A DNA stretch of 64,000 nt from Actinoplanes lobatus. GTDB taxonomy: Bacteria; Actinomycetota; Actinomycetes; Mycobacteriales; Micromonosporaceae. The translations under genes and the position numbers were made by a program. Shown in pieces: positions 43,370-52,987 of this stretch. The DNA lies in assembly GCF_014205215.1 (NCBI RefSeq), contig NZ_JACHNC010000001.1, positions 4,965,001-5,029,000 on the forward strand. Direction: 5' to 3'. Each line of letters begins with the position of its first letter. The first letter of the stretch is position 1. The notes under the pieces are model-generated. The model was not told the origin of the DNA. It saw only the letters and a program-made list of their open reading frames with translations, and ran no database searches.

Positions 43370-43403
43370 CCGCGACATGTGGCCTGGCGGCCACATGTCG
43401 CGG
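43370..43403. repeat. Perfect 15-bp inverted repeat with 4-nt loop
   Basis: CCGCGACATGTGGCC, loop TGGC, then GGCCACATGTCGCGG: a perfect hairpin in the 329-bp gap between the starts and ends of flanking minus-strand genes. GC-rich flanks extend it imperfectly. It can serve as terminator for the gene ending at 43538 on the minus strand, though it is 135 bp away. I see no gene in 43209-43537. Confidence 0.75.
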
Positions 43404-43537
43404 TTCCAGCCCGGCGGCGGGCGCGAACGACGAATGGCCCCGGAACCACCGCACAACGGGTGGCATCCAAGGCCATTTAGTCAGATCACACGCTGGTTTT
43501 CGCCCGAGTACGGCCAAGGACGTGGCCCGGCCGACGG

Positions 43538-44278
43538 TCAATCGGCCCGGATGATCATGTCGAGGCCGTCGTCCGGGTGGTAGGTCCAAGACGCGGTGAT
43601 GCCGTCCCAGCTTTCCTGCTGACGACCGTCAAGCGCGCGGGTGTCCCCGATGTGTGCCTGGACTGCCACGGGCATCTTGAGCGCATCAAAGACGCATTGT
43701 TCAGCGTCGTACGGGACACCGGAATAGTCTTCCTCGCCCGTTCCATCGAAGATGAGCGTATGCCCGTCGTCAGCGATATCGGTGCCTTTGCCAGCCGGAT
43801 CGCAACTTGCCTGAACGTCCTGAAGTGACGAATGCTTTTCCAAGCCGATCGCTGCGGCCGCGCCCTGTCCAGCGTCGCTTTGAGCCACCACAGCGAGCAC
43901 CACAGCAGCTCCACCGAAGAGTACAAAGCTGGCCACCGCCGCGCTTGCAAAGACCGGCACCTTGCCAAACTTCTTCGGAGCCGAGGTCGGCCCGCCGTAC
44001 TGTGCTGCCTGAATCGGGTACTCCCCGAGGCCCATGGGCTGAGGCTGCCCTGGAGTGGGCTGGGAATAGGGTGCCTGCTGGTGCTGCGGTGGGTACTGGG
44101 GCTGGGTGAAATCGGATGGCGGAGGGTAGAGCGGCTGCTCTGTCATCGAGGGCTCCCCGAGGCCCATGGATTGAGGCTGCCCTGGAGTGGGCTGGGAATA
44201 GGGTGCCTGCTGGTGCTGCGGTGGGTACTGGGGCTGGGTGAAATCGGACGGCGGAGGGTAGAGCGACTGCTCTGTCAT
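43538..44278 (-). CDS. Membrane-anchored extracytoplasmic protein with duplicated Pro/Gln N-terminus
   Basis: The 246-residue protein has a cytoplasmic Pro/Gln/Tyr-rich N-terminus made of two nearly identical 44-residue units (each starting MTEQ-x-LYPPPSDFTQ), one membrane helix (FASAAVASFVLFGGAAVVLA) and an outside C-terminal domain of about 120 residues with two cysteines (QASCDPAG, AEQCVFD), likely bonded. The outside domain resembles DUF4333-type actinomycete lipoproteins only loosely. The duplication includes the start codon and its leader GGAGCCCTCG, so translation could begin at 44146 too. Gene codon bias is weaker than neighbours. Confidence 0.75.
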   Translation of the reverse strand: MTEQSLYPPPSDFTQPQYPPQHQQAPYSQPTPGQPQSMGLGEPSMTEQPLYPPPSDFTQPQYPPQHQQAPYSQPTPGQPQPMGLGEYPIQAAQYGGPTSAPKKFGKVPVFASAAVASFVLFGGAAVVLAVVAQSDAGQGAAAAIGLEKHSSLQDVQASCDPAGKGTDIADDGHTLIFDGTGEEDYSGVPYDAEQCVFDALKMPVAVQAHIGDTRALDGRQQESWDGITASWTYHPDDGLDMIIRAD

Positions 44279-44288
44279 CGAGGGCTCC
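44020..44288. repeat. Direct tandem duplication of about 132 bp including a start codon
   Basis: Two near-identical units of 132 bp lie at about 44147-44278 and 44015-44146. They differ by a few bases and together encode the repeated N-terminus of the protein above. The 10 bp upstream of both ATGs (GGAGCCCTCG) are the same. High identity indicates a recent duplication. Confidence 0.85.
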
Positions 44289-44547
44289 GTTGGTTTGAAG
44301 TCGTGATTGCGACCACCACCATCGGACGCTGAGCTGCCCGCTTAAGGACTCGCCGCTGGGGGCGGTTCGCCGCAAATCGGTTGAGGCCTGAACTGGAATT
44401 CCTGGGCTCGAAGTAGGGCGTCCTCGCCGGACGGGCTGGCTCCCAGGACGACGGAGACGTCGTTCAGTCACGGATAGTGAGGCCTCTGGGCCGGTCCGGG
44501 ATGGACCCGTCAACGAGACCACCAGAACCGGCGCTACGGTGGGCTTT

Positions 44548-44937
44548 GTGACGACCGAGTTGAGGCCGGACATGTTCGCTCCCGAGTGCCCCACCCGGCA
44601 GGTGCCGGTGCGGATCGGTGACAAGTGGACGGCGATGATCGTGCTCTGTCTGGAGGGCGGGCCGCGCCGGTTCGGCGAGCTGCTCGTTCCGCTGCCGGCG
44701 ATCACGAATAAGGTGCTGGCCGAGACGCTGCGGGCGATGGAACGCGACGGCCTGGTGACGCGTACCGAGTTCCCGGCGAACCCGCCACACGTGGAGTACG
44801 CGCTCACCCCGCTCGGCCGCAGCCTGCTGACCCTGATCGACGCGGCCCGCGACTGGTGCGAGGAGCACCTTCCGGAGCTGACCGAGGCGCGCCGGGCCTA
44901 CACCAGCTCCTTCAGCGCCGCGTCGAAGATCTCGTGA
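44548..44937 (+). CDS. HxlR family transcriptional regulator
   Basis: The 129-residue winged-helix regulator has the HxlR pattern: a cysteine near the N-terminus (FAPECPTRQV), IGDKWTAMIVLCLEGGPRRFGEL, then LPAITNKVLAETLRAMERDGLVTR and a wing ending EYALTPLGRSL. HxlR proteins often sense electrophiles or oxidants through that cysteine. I used GTG 44548; GTG 44539 is also possible. The 3' end overlaps the convergent aminotransferase by 40 bp. Confidence 0.88.
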   Translation: MTTELRPDMFAPECPTRQVPVRIGDKWTAMIVLCLEGGPRRFGELLVPLPAITNKVLAETLRAMERDGLVTRTEFPANPPHVEYALTPLGRSLLTLIDAARDWCEEHLPELTEARRAYTSSFSAASKIS

Positions 44938-46253
44938 TGCCGGGCCACGTCGGCGGGCGTGGTCTGCGGGCACATCAGCGCCATGTTGTGGAACGGCGTC
45001 AGCAGCACACCCCGGTTGGCCAGGTAGACGTGCAGGAAATCCTCCAGTGCGGCGTCCGCGCCACGGGCTGACTCGGTGCCGTTGCGCGGGGCCGGACTGG
45101 CGAAACGGTACTCGACGCGGGCGCCGAGGCGGCTCACCGACCAGGGCAGCCCGTACCCCTCGATGATCTTCACCAGGCCGTCGGCGAACGCCGTCGCCGT
45201 CTCGATCATGCCGGCGAACGCGGCCTCGGTGAGCACCTCGCTCAGGGTGGCGCGGGTCGCGGCCATCGACAGCGGGTTGCCGGCCAGCGTGCCGCCGACC
45301 CCACCCATGTCCACCAGGTCCAGATCGTCTCTCCCGCTGAGCGTTCCGGCCAGCTCCGCGCTCAATCCGTACGCCCCGACGGGCACCCCGCCACCGATCG
45401 CCTTCCCGATCGTCACCACGTCGGGTTCCAGCCCCCAGTACGCGGTGGCCCCGCCCGGCCCGGCCGAGAACGTGTGCGTCTCGTCGTTGATCAGGTAGGT
45501 GCCGTACCGGCGGGTCAGCTCCCGCACCCCGGCCAGGTAGCCGTCCTCCGGCAGCACGATCCCGATGTTCGTGAGCGCCGGCTCCATCAGCACGGCCGCC
45601 ACGTCCCCGTACGCCAGTTCCCGCTCCAGCCCCGCCAGATCGTTGAACTCGGCCACCCGGCTGGTCATCGTGACGTCCACCGGCGCGCCCACATTGCCCT
45701 CCCGGGAGGCGCCCCGCCCGTCCGGGCCCACCACGATCAGCGACTCGTCCACCGAACCGTGGTAGCAGTAGCTGTTCACCAGGATCTTCGACCGGCCGGT
45801 GACCGCGCGCAGCAGCCGGATCGCCCAGCGGTTGGCGTCCGTGGCGGTCAGCGCGAAACTCCAGGCCGGCAGCCCGAAACGGCGGGCCAGCTCGGCGCCG
45901 GCGACGGCGGCGTCCTCGGTCGGCATCATGGTGGCCAGGCCGTTGCGGAGACGCGCGGTGACCGCGGCGACCACCGGCTCGGGGGAGTGGCCGGCCATCG
46001 CGCCGGTGTCGCCGAGAGCGAAGTCGACGAACTCGTTGCCGTCCACATCGGTGATCCGGCTACCGCGCGCCTTGTCCAGATAGATCGGGAAATTTCCGGC
46101 AGCCTTGTTCATCCAGGTCATCGGCACCCGTCCGAACAGGTGGTCGGCGTTCGCGTACGCGGCCCGGGAACCGGCGTGGCGGTCGGCGAAGGTGGCGAGC
46201 TCCCGGGCCGTGAGATCAGCGAGGCGGGCGCGGGAGATGGAATCCGTCGACAT
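44898..46253 (-). CDS. Class III PLP aminotransferase (glutamate-1-semialdehyde aminomutase-like)
   Basis: The 451-residue enzyme has the class III layout: an N-terminal GSRITDVDGNEFVDFALGD, LTATDANRWAIRLLRAVTGR for cofactor-phosphate contacts, YCYHGSVDE, the LINDETHTF strand with the PLP-binding Asp, and VVTIGKAIGGG with the Schiff-base Lys. It resembles GSA aminomutases, but the locus holds no haem genes, so it is more likely a transaminase or aminomutase of secondary or amino acid metabolism. The substrate is unknown. A convergent HxlR gene overlaps its end. Confidence 0.85.
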   Translation of the reverse strand: MSTDSISRARLADLTARELATFADRHAGSRAAYANADHLFGRVPMTWMNKAAGNFPIYLDKARGSRITDVDGNEFVDFALGDTGAMAGHSPEPVVAAVTARLRNGLATMMPTEDAAVAGAELARRFGLPAWSFALTATDANRWAIRLLRAVTGRSKILVNSYCYHGSVDESLIVVGPDGRGASREGNVGAPVDVTMTSRVAEFNDLAGLERELAYGDVAAVLMEPALTNIGIVLPEDGYLAGVRELTRRYGTYLINDETHTFSAGPGGATAYWGLEPDVVTIGKAIGGGVPVGAYGLSAELAGTLSGRDDLDLVDMGGVGGTLAGNPLSMAATRATLSEVLTEAAFAGMIETATAFADGLVKIIEGYGLPWSVSRLGARVEYRFASPAPRNGTESARGADAALEDFLHVYLANRGVLLTPFHNMALMCPQTTPADVARHHEIFDAALKELV

Positions 46254-46276
46254 GGCGCGACGCTACCAGGGAATCG

Positions 46277-49200
46277 TTACTCCTCCGAGACTCTCAGCAC
46301 GGTTACCGTCTTTCCTCGGCCGTCGGTCACGTAGAGCCGCTTACCGTCCGGCGACAGGGCGTTGACCCGCGGACTGTCCCCGACCCCGATCGTCGACACC
46401 ACCTTGCCCGTCGACAGGTCGATCACCGAGAGATTGTCGGACCCCTCGTTCACGATGTAGGCGTGCCGGCTGTCCCCGGAGATCATCACGGCCTGCGGCT
46501 CCTTGCCCACCACCACCCGGTGGATCAGCCGCTGGTTCCCGGTGTCGTAGACCTCCACGGTGTCCAGGTCGTAGTTCGTCGCCACCAGCTGCTTCCCGTC
46601 CGGGGTGACGGCCAGCGCGTGCGGCGACTTGCCCACCTTGAAGTTCTTCCGCACCAGCCGGTCCGCCACGCTCACCACGGAGATCTGGCTCGACTCGTGG
46701 TTGGCGGTGAACGCGGTCTGCCCGTCCGGTGTGAACACGATCCAGTGCGGGTTCGGCGGCACCGAGATCCGCGCCGCCTCGGTCAGCGTCTTGTCGTCGT
46801 AGATCTCCACCCGGGCCCCGTTGTGGATCGGCAGCCAGACCTTCCCGTCCGGTGCCACCGCCGGCTCGAACGGCCGCGGCCCGGTCCGGATCGTCTTGAC
46901 CAGGGTCTTGTTCGCCGTGTCGATCACCGCGAGCCCGTTGCCGGTGAAGTCGTTCTCGAACAGCGACACATACAACCGGCCACCGTCCGCCGACAACGCC
47001 AGGAACCGCGGCGTGTTCGGCACCTTCACCGCACTGACCTGCTTCGACTGCACGTCGACGAAGTGCACGTCCTTCGAGTCCTGATCGGCCACGTAGAGCG
47101 TCCGGTTGTCCGGCGAGACCGCCACACCCTCCGGCTCCCGCCCCAGCCTGATCTGCTCCAGCACCACCGGCTTCGCCAGACTCGGGGGCGCGGCCGGCTG
47201 CTGCGTCCCCGCGGGCTCGGTCGCCGGCCCGGTCGGCGCGGCGCCGGCGGTCTGCCCGGGCGCGCTCTGCGTCGGGGCCGGGTTCTGCGAGGCGGCTTCC
47301 GGCTCGTCGCTCTTCAGGACAAACCGCACTCCGGCGTACGTGGCGCCGGCCAGCAGAAGCAGCGCCACCAGAACCCCCGCCACCAGAGCCAGGCGTTTCC
47401 GCGGCGGCTTACCCCCTTCTTCACCGTACGGTCCTGAGCCCCCGAACCCCGTCCCGTCCTCGTAGGTCACCCGCGGCGGACCGCCGTGACCGCCACCGCG
47501 CACGCCGCCCTGCCCGTGGCCACCGGCTCCCGGCCCACCGCCTTGCCCGTAAACGGTCGTTCCGGGTCCGCCGGCCGGACCGTAGCCGGTGCCGGCCTGT
47601 CCACTCGGATAGCCGGCGTCATAGGTGCCGGTCGTCTGGTCGTCCGGATGTGCCGTTCCCGGGGCCTGAGCAGCCCCGGGTTGCGCTTGCGCCCACGGAT
47701 CGGCCGCCGGTTGCGCCGGTGCCCACGGGTCCGCCGCCGGTTGTGCCTGTGCCCACGGGTCGGACCCCGGCCAGGCGGTCGCCGGCGAGGTCGGCCACCC
47801 ACCGGCCGGCGACGTCGGCCACCCGGCCGCACCGCCGCCCGCCGGCTCGGCTCCGGCCGGGCCCGAACCGGTGTCCGCCGCGCCGGTTCCGGCTTCCGCT
47901 CCCGGACCGGCGGTCGACGCGACCCGGGGGCGGGCCGGTGTGCCCTGCTGATCGGTGCCCGACCATCCGGGTGGCTGAGGCTCCCCGGCGAACCCCCGGG
48001 CGGCACCCGCCTCCGCGAACCCACCGCGCTCCGCGGCCGACTCGCCCTGCGCGGACGGAACCAGCCAGGGCCCGTTCTCCTCAGCCGGTTGCCGCTGAGC
48101 CGGAATCGAGACCCCGTTCCCGGACGTCCGCCCCGGCCACGGCCCGGCCGGCCCCGCCGAACTCTCCTCCACCGGACCGCGGTCCCCGTCATCGGCCGAA
48201 CCGGGTTCCGGCCCTTCCGTGCCACGCTCTTCGAGATCCGCGGACGTTTCCTCCTGAGCGCTCCCGACCTCGCCACCCGCGTTCACGGCGGAATCCGCAT
48301 TCGTTTCGCTCGGATGCGTTCCCTCCGCGGCCGCTGCTGCCGAAGCCCCCGCCGCGACAGCGCCCGCAGTTCCCGCCGCGACAGCGCCTGCGGTTCCCGC
48401 CGCGACAGCGCCCCCAGCGACAGCGCCCGCGGTGCCTGCCGCGTCGGTGACAGCCGAGCCCTGGCCAGGTTTCCGCCCCGCCGACGGCCAGAGGCCGTCC
48501 GGATCGGACTCCTGTGAACCCCACGAACTGCCCGGTACCGGCCACCCTCCGCCGTCCGCAGCCGCGGGCTTCCCGGGGCGGTCGACCGCGGAGTCCGCCA
48601 CGCCTGATGCGGGCGTGTCCGAGGCGGCACCCGGCTCCGAACTGGCGGACCGCGCCGCATCCGGGCTCTCCGCAGTCGTCGGGCCGGTCGCGTTCACATC
48701 CGGCTGCGCTCCCGCCGAGCTGCCGGCTGCCGCCTCCTCAGCGACGGAGACCGCCGCCTGTTCGCCGTCCGGTCCGGAGTTGTCATCGGAAGCCGTAGCC
48801 GAATCGGTGGTGGCGGTCGTCCGGTCCGGTCCGGAGGTGTCATGGGAAGCCGTCGCCGAATCGGTTGCGGTGGCGGCCGGCCGATCTGGTCCGGAGGTGT
48901 CATGGGAAGCCGTCACCGGGTCGGCGGGGTCAGGCCTGGGAGCCGGATCCTCCGTGCTGCCGGAACCTGCTGCGGGGTGCGCGGGGAAGATGTCGTCCGC
49001 ATGGTCCGGTTCGGATTCGCCTGCCGGGCTGACGGTGACGTCATCCCGTTGTCCAGGTCCGGCAGACGGTTCCTCGATGAAAACGGGTGTGGCGCTCGCT
49101 GCCGTAGTGCTGTCCCACCCGGCTTCCGGGCCGGTGGTCGCGGCCGGTCCCGGGGGAGCGGCCGGGGTGTCCGCTGCCGCTACCGGGAACGAACCACGTA

Positions 49201-51475
49201 CCGTCGCCCTGGGCGCGACCAGAGGTTCGTCACCCGAAGGCCCGGACGATTCGGTCTCCGGGAGAGCCGCTTCGGGCTCGCCACCGCGAACGTCCGAGCG
49301 TTCCACCGCCGAAGTGTCGCTGTTCGTTCCCGCTCCAGAGTCCACCGAAGGCTCATCGGCGGGCCTGACCGTGCTCTCGAACGAGGCCGCAGCACCCGAC
49401 TGCCCGGCCGAGAGGGCGGCGGAGCGACTCGACGACGGCGGCCCACTGGTGGGCGCCCACGGCGAGGTCCACGCCGCGGTGCGCGGCCCAGCCGCATCGC
49501 CCGAGCCTGGAGCCTTCTCGGGGGAGACCCGCGGTGACGCGTCAGCAGGCAGCCCCGAAAGTGAGCCCTCGGCGGTCGGGGTGGCAGGCGTTTGACCGGC
49601 AGGCTCGGGGCGGGGTGTCTGGTCGGAGCGCACCCACGGGGAGACATCAGCGGGCCGGCCCTGGACCGGTGACGCGCCGGCCGGAGCGTCCGGATGCGGG
49701 GCGGTGCCACCCACGGCCGGTGGCGGGGTGCTCCGAACCGGAGGGCCGCTCGTGGGGGACCAGGCCGGGGACCCCGATGTCGGTGCCCATCCGGGGGATC
49801 CGGCTGTGGGCGGGACCGCTTCGGCCGTACCGGAAGAGGGGTCGGGGTTTTTGTCTCCTGACCCACCGGATGGCCATGCGGCCGGTGATCCGGCGCCGCT
49901 GCCCGGCTGAGCGGGTGGTGCCGCCTCGCCGGGCGCCGCTGCCGGGTCCGGGGTCTGCCGTGGCTGATTTCGGACTTCGCCGGGCCAGGCCGTCTCACCC
50001 GGCCACGCCTCCTCGGGTGTCGGGGTCTCGCCCGGCCAGGGCTGTCCGCCCGCTGCCCAGGCCGCCTCCCACGCGGCCGCCGGGCTACCCGCTGCCGGCG
50101 GCACAAAGCCGCCGCCCGAAGGCGATGTATGCGGCCCGGCGCCGGATGAGGGCACGGGAGGGACGGCGTGCGGCCCGGCGCCGGATGAGGGCGCCGGAGA
50201 GACGGCGTGCGGCCCGGCGCCGGACGTAGGTGTGGAACCGGCTGCCGGCGACCCGGGTGGGGAGAAACCCCCCGCGACCGGACCGCCGCCAGTGGGCGGC
50301 GCGGCAGGCAGAGCAGCCTGCGTGCCGTTCCCTCCGGGCGCCGGGACCCAACCGCCGGTGGCCACGTCGAAGTCCGTGGCGACCTCGCCGGTCACGGTGA
50401 GGCGGGCGGATCCGGCCGGCCCGTCGAGGGTGACCGCTCCGTCGAGCCGCCCGACCGTGGGGAACCAGGAGACCCGCAGCACGTTGCCTTCGAGGCGGGC
50501 GTGCAGGCCCTCGGCATCGCTGGACACCGCGGACGCGGCGGCCAGCGGTGGGCCCTGGACGGCGACGACGGCGGCGAGCTGGCGGGTTCCGGGGGCGACC
50601 CGGCCGAAGTCGACGGCCGGTTCGGCGAGGCGGACGGAGGTGCGGCGGAGCGCGGCCGACGCCGCGGCCGCGACCCGGCCCTCACCGGTGGCGAGCCGCT
50701 GCAACGACGAGCGGGCCTCGACGGCGCGGGACAGGTCGTCGCCGGCGGCCGCGACCGCGAGCTGGGCGATCTGTGCCATCTGGTCGCTGCCCTGGCGGCG
50801 GATCCGGGCCAGGTACGGCTGCCGCCCCGACCCGAACACCCACTGCCGCACGCTGGGGTCGCGTTCGCGCAGGTGGTCGTGGAGTTCGCCGATGCCGATC
50901 CAGCCGTCCCGGTCGCGGTCGGCGGCGCCGGTGACGACGCCGTCGGCGATGAGCCCGGCGAAGGTGGGCGGTTCGGGCCGGGCGGTGGCGGCGATGACGA
51001 CCCGGCTCTGCCACTCGGCGGCCCGTGCCGCGCGGAAGTGGTGCCCGGCGTCGACCGGACTCCCGGTACGCCCGTCGAGCAGCACCACGGCCTGCCCGGC
51101 CCGGCTCCGCTGCATGAGGACGGCCATCTGCGCCACGTCGATCGCGGTGTCGGTGGGCCGGCCCATCACGGTGTCGGCGGTGGCCAGGTAGAGCCCGCCG
51201 CCGGGCCCGGTCAGCATGACGCCGCGGAAGTAGACGAGGACGCAGTCGTCCTGCTCCCGGCCGTCGAATATCGACTTCGTCCGGGAGTACGCCTCGCGCG
51301 CCCCGGGATCTCGCAGATAAGTCACGTCGAACCCGCCGAGCGCCGGCTCCCCGAGCACGTCCACGAACGCCGGAACATCTGCCGACGGCACCGAGAACCT
51401 GCGCAACACGGGATCGTCGTGCTGCTCGACGCTAACCACTACTGCCAGTCGTCGCCCGCTCATCGAATGCATCAC
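46277..51475 (-). CDS. Giant membrane protein: degenerate caspase-like domain, long disordered linker, TM helix, YncE-like beta-propeller
   Basis: The product has 1,732 residues. Residues about 8-230 follow the bacterial caspase (C14) fold, including the EF-hand-like DRDRDGWIGIGELHDHL that often ends it. The dyad is lost: YFRGVML at 82 stands where YFSGHG is expected, and LLDGRTGS at 132 where D-x-C-x-S-G is expected. A beta-sandwich follows (about 285-360). Then some 980 residues of Ala/Pro/Ser/Gly-rich low complexity run to a membrane helix near 1357 (RKRLALVAGVLVALLLLAG). The last 300 residues are a YncE-type propeller with repeats such as GREPEGVAVSPDNRTLYVAD. Basic residues before the helix put the propeller outside. 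ATGs at 51472 and 51463 are alternative starts. Confidence 0.85.
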   Translation of the reverse strand: MMHSMSGRRLAVVVSVEQHDDPVLRRFSVPSADVPAFVDVLGEPALGGFDVTYLRDPGAREAYSRTKSIFDGREQDDCVLVYFRGVMLTGPGGGLYLATADTVMGRPTDTAIDVAQMAVLMQRSRAGQAVVLLDGRTGSPVDAGHHFRAARAAEWQSRVVIAATARPEPPTFAGLIADGVVTGAADRDRDGWIGIGELHDHLRERDPSVRQWVFGSGRQPYLARIRRQGSDQMAQIAQLAVAAAGDDLSRAVEARSSLQRLATGEGRVAAAASAALRRTSVRLAEPAVDFGRVAPGTRQLAAVVAVQGPPLAAASAVSSDAEGLHARLEGNVLRVSWFPTVGRLDGAVTLDGPAGSARLTVTGEVATDFDVATGGWVPAPGGNGTQAALPAAPPTGGGPVAGGFSPPGSPAAGSTPTSGAGPHAVSPAPSSGAGPHAVPPVPSSGAGPHTSPSGGGFVPPAAGSPAAAWEAAWAAGGQPWPGETPTPEEAWPGETAWPGEVRNQPRQTPDPAAAPGEAAPPAQPGSGAGSPAAWPSGGSGDKNPDPSSGTAEAVPPTAGSPGWAPTSGSPAWSPTSGPPVRSTPPPAVGGTAPHPDAPAGASPVQGRPADVSPWVRSDQTPRPEPAGQTPATPTAEGSLSGLPADASPRVSPEKAPGSGDAAGPRTAAWTSPWAPTSGPPSSSRSAALSAGQSGAAASFESTVRPADEPSVDSGAGTNSDTSAVERSDVRGGEPEAALPETESSGPSGDEPLVAPRATVRGSFPVAAADTPAAPPGPAATTGPEAGWDSTTAASATPVFIEEPSAGPGQRDDVTVSPAGESEPDHADDIFPAHPAAGSGSTEDPAPRPDPADPVTASHDTSGPDRPAATATDSATASHDTSGPDRTTATTDSATASDDNSGPDGEQAAVSVAEEAAAGSSAGAQPDVNATGPTTAESPDAARSASSEPGAASDTPASGVADSAVDRPGKPAAADGGGWPVPGSSWGSQESDPDGLWPSAGRKPGQGSAVTDAAGTAGAVAGGAVAAGTAGAVAAGTAGAVAAGASAAAAAEGTHPSETNADSAVNAGGEVGSAQEETSADLEERGTEGPEPGSADDGDRGPVEESSAGPAGPWPGRTSGNGVSIPAQRQPAEENGPWLVPSAQGESAAERGGFAEAGAARGFAGEPQPPGWSGTDQQGTPARPRVASTAGPGAEAGTGAADTGSGPAGAEPAGGGAAGWPTSPAGGWPTSPATAWPGSDPWAQAQPAADPWAPAQPAADPWAQAQPGAAQAPGTAHPDDQTTGTYDAGYPSGQAGTGYGPAGGPGTTVYGQGGGPGAGGHGQGGVRGGGHGGPPRVTYEDGTGFGGSGPYGEEGGKPPRKRLALVAGVLVALLLLAGATYAGVRFVLKSDEPEAASQNPAPTQSAPGQTAGAAPTGPATEPAGTQQPAAPPSLAKPVVLEQIRLGREPEGVAVSPDNRTLYVADQDSKDVHFVDVQSKQVSAVKVPNTPRFLALSADGGRLYVSLFENDFTGNGLAVIDTANKTLVKTIRTGPRPFEPAVAPDGKVWLPIHNGARVEIYDDKTLTEAARISVPPNPHWIVFTPDGQTAFTANHESSQISVVSVADRLVRKNFKVGKSPHALAVTPDGKQLVATNYDLDTVEVYDTGNQRLIHRVVVGKEPQAVMISGDSRHAYIVNEGSDNLSVIDLSTGKVVSTIGVGDSPRVNALSPDGKRLYVTDGRGKTVTVLRVSEE

Positions 51476-51754
51476 CCGTCATCCATGGTGCGACGACGAG
51501 GCCCGACACGAAACCCCGAGTTGATTACGAACAGCGCCGATCCGGCGACACTGCGTTGTTGATCTAGCCGGGGCGCGGTCGTCCGGGCCGCTCGGCGACG
51601 GGTGTCCGCATGGCGATCTACCAGCGATGATGTTGCCGAATCGCCGGGCCTGGAAAGAGGTGGAAGAGCGTCGATCCATCGTGCGCCGGAGAGTGTGCCG
51701 AAGTCACGGCGAATTCCCGGCTTTCACCGGATCCGGTGGTTCTACCATGATCGG

Positions 51755-52933
51755 ATGTCTGATCTGTCCGGTGCCTTTGGGTTGCGCTCCGTGACGCCGC
51801 CGACCGTCGAGGCCGATTTCGGGGCCGGTCCACAGACGATGATCGCCTCGATGACCGTACTCGATCTGACGAATCGCGTGCCCACGGACGGCCCGGTCGA
51901 CTTCGCCGCGCTGGACGCCTTCCCACAGGCCAGGAACATCCTCTGGTTCGGCGCCGACCGGGGTCTCGCCGAGGCCCTCCGCTCCCGCCCGCGGATCCGC
52001 TTCCTCGAGTGGCGCGATCCGGTCGGCGACATCGATCTCGCCGGCACCTCCGTCGGCACCCTGCGCCTGCACGGCTGCGACGGCCTGCACGGCCTTCGCC
52101 TGCCCGCCATGGAGACACTGCTGCTCGCGGGCCGGTCACCCTCGCTGCGGGTCGATCTTCCCGATGCGGGGTACGACGTGAGCCTGCGCTGGTTCCCCGA
52201 CGAGCCGAACGCGCGGCTCCCCGACGGCCTCCACCGGGTGCGGGACGCTGAGGCACCGGGCGTTCGGCTCCCTGACGGGCTCCACCGGGTGCGGGACCTC
52301 TGGCTCCGGGTGAGCACCGGGGTGTCCGCCTCGGTGCTGTCCGGCCTCACCGAGCTGGCGAAACTCCGTCTCGACTTCGACGACCCGCCGGGCACGCTGG
52401 AGGATCCGCACCTGCTGGCCGCCTGCTCCCGCCTGCGTACCGTCTCGCTGTCCGGCGCCTACGCCCTCGGCCCGGACGATCTTCCCGATCTCCCGGAGTT
52501 GCGCCGCATCGAGGTGCACGGGATCCGCCGAAGCGTGGCGAGGGCGCTGCGTGACCGCTACCGTGGCGGCGCCGTCCAGGTGTATGTGCGGGGCGACGTC
52601 TCCGACGCCTGGCTGGCCCGGCACCTCGGCAACCCGTTCCGGGACTGGGTGGAGGACTCCGAGGCGGCCGCCGAGGAGGCCGGTTCCGCCCACGCGCGGG
52701 CGCTCGCGGCCGCTGAGGGGATCACCCCGTCGACGCCGGATCGTCTCCTGCGGGCCGAGCGGGCGCTGCGCCGGTTCGTCGCCGATCTCAACGGCATGAA
52801 TCAGCGGTACGGCGTGATCGACACCGCCGAACGTGAACAGGTCTGGGACGTCTACTGCGGCCTGGCCGCCCGGTTCCACGTACCCGTGGAAGAGGGGCCG
52901 TCCGAGTGGTTCGACGCCGGCCGGGAGTTCTGA
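51755..52933 (+). CDS. Leucine-rich-repeat-like protein of unknown function
   Basis: The 392-residue soluble protein has irregular leucine-rich strands (VGTLRLHGCDGLHGLRLPAM, LTELAKLRLDFDD, SRLRTVSLSGA, LPELRRIEVHGI) and a helical C-terminal 100 residues. Two adjacent copies of RLPDGLHRVRD occur near residues 150-175, also repeated at DNA level, so one repeat is a recent duplication. I recognise no named family. ATG 51755 begins the conserved-looking part. The preceding 279 bp, between this and the divergent giant gene, hold nothing I recognise. Confidence 0.7.
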   Translation: MSDLSGAFGLRSVTPPTVEADFGAGPQTMIASMTVLDLTNRVPTDGPVDFAALDAFPQARNILWFGADRGLAEALRSRPRIRFLEWRDPVGDIDLAGTSVGTLRLHGCDGLHGLRLPAMETLLLAGRSPSLRVDLPDAGYDVSLRWFPDEPNARLPDGLHRVRDAEAPGVRLPDGLHRVRDLWLRVSTGVSASVLSGLTELAKLRLDFDDPPGTLEDPHLLAACSRLRTVSLSGAYALGPDDLPDLPELRRIEVHGIRRSVARALRDRYRGGAVQVYVRGDVSDAWLARHLGNPFRDWVEDSEAAAEEAGSAHARALAAAEGITPSTPDRLLRAERALRRFVADLNGMNQRYGVIDTAEREQVWDVYCGLAARFHVPVEEGPSEWFDAGREF

Positions 52934-52987
52934 CCGGGTAGCGGAATCGATGATGCGGCGTGCCACTGCGGCGTCACCCCGACTCGC

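Noticed and set aside
46463..50229. Several plus-strand frames within the giant caspase-like gene, including a 387-codon one
   Set aside because: The minus-strand frame runs unbroken for 1,732 codons with recognisable domains at both ends; the others are complements of its low-complexity linker.
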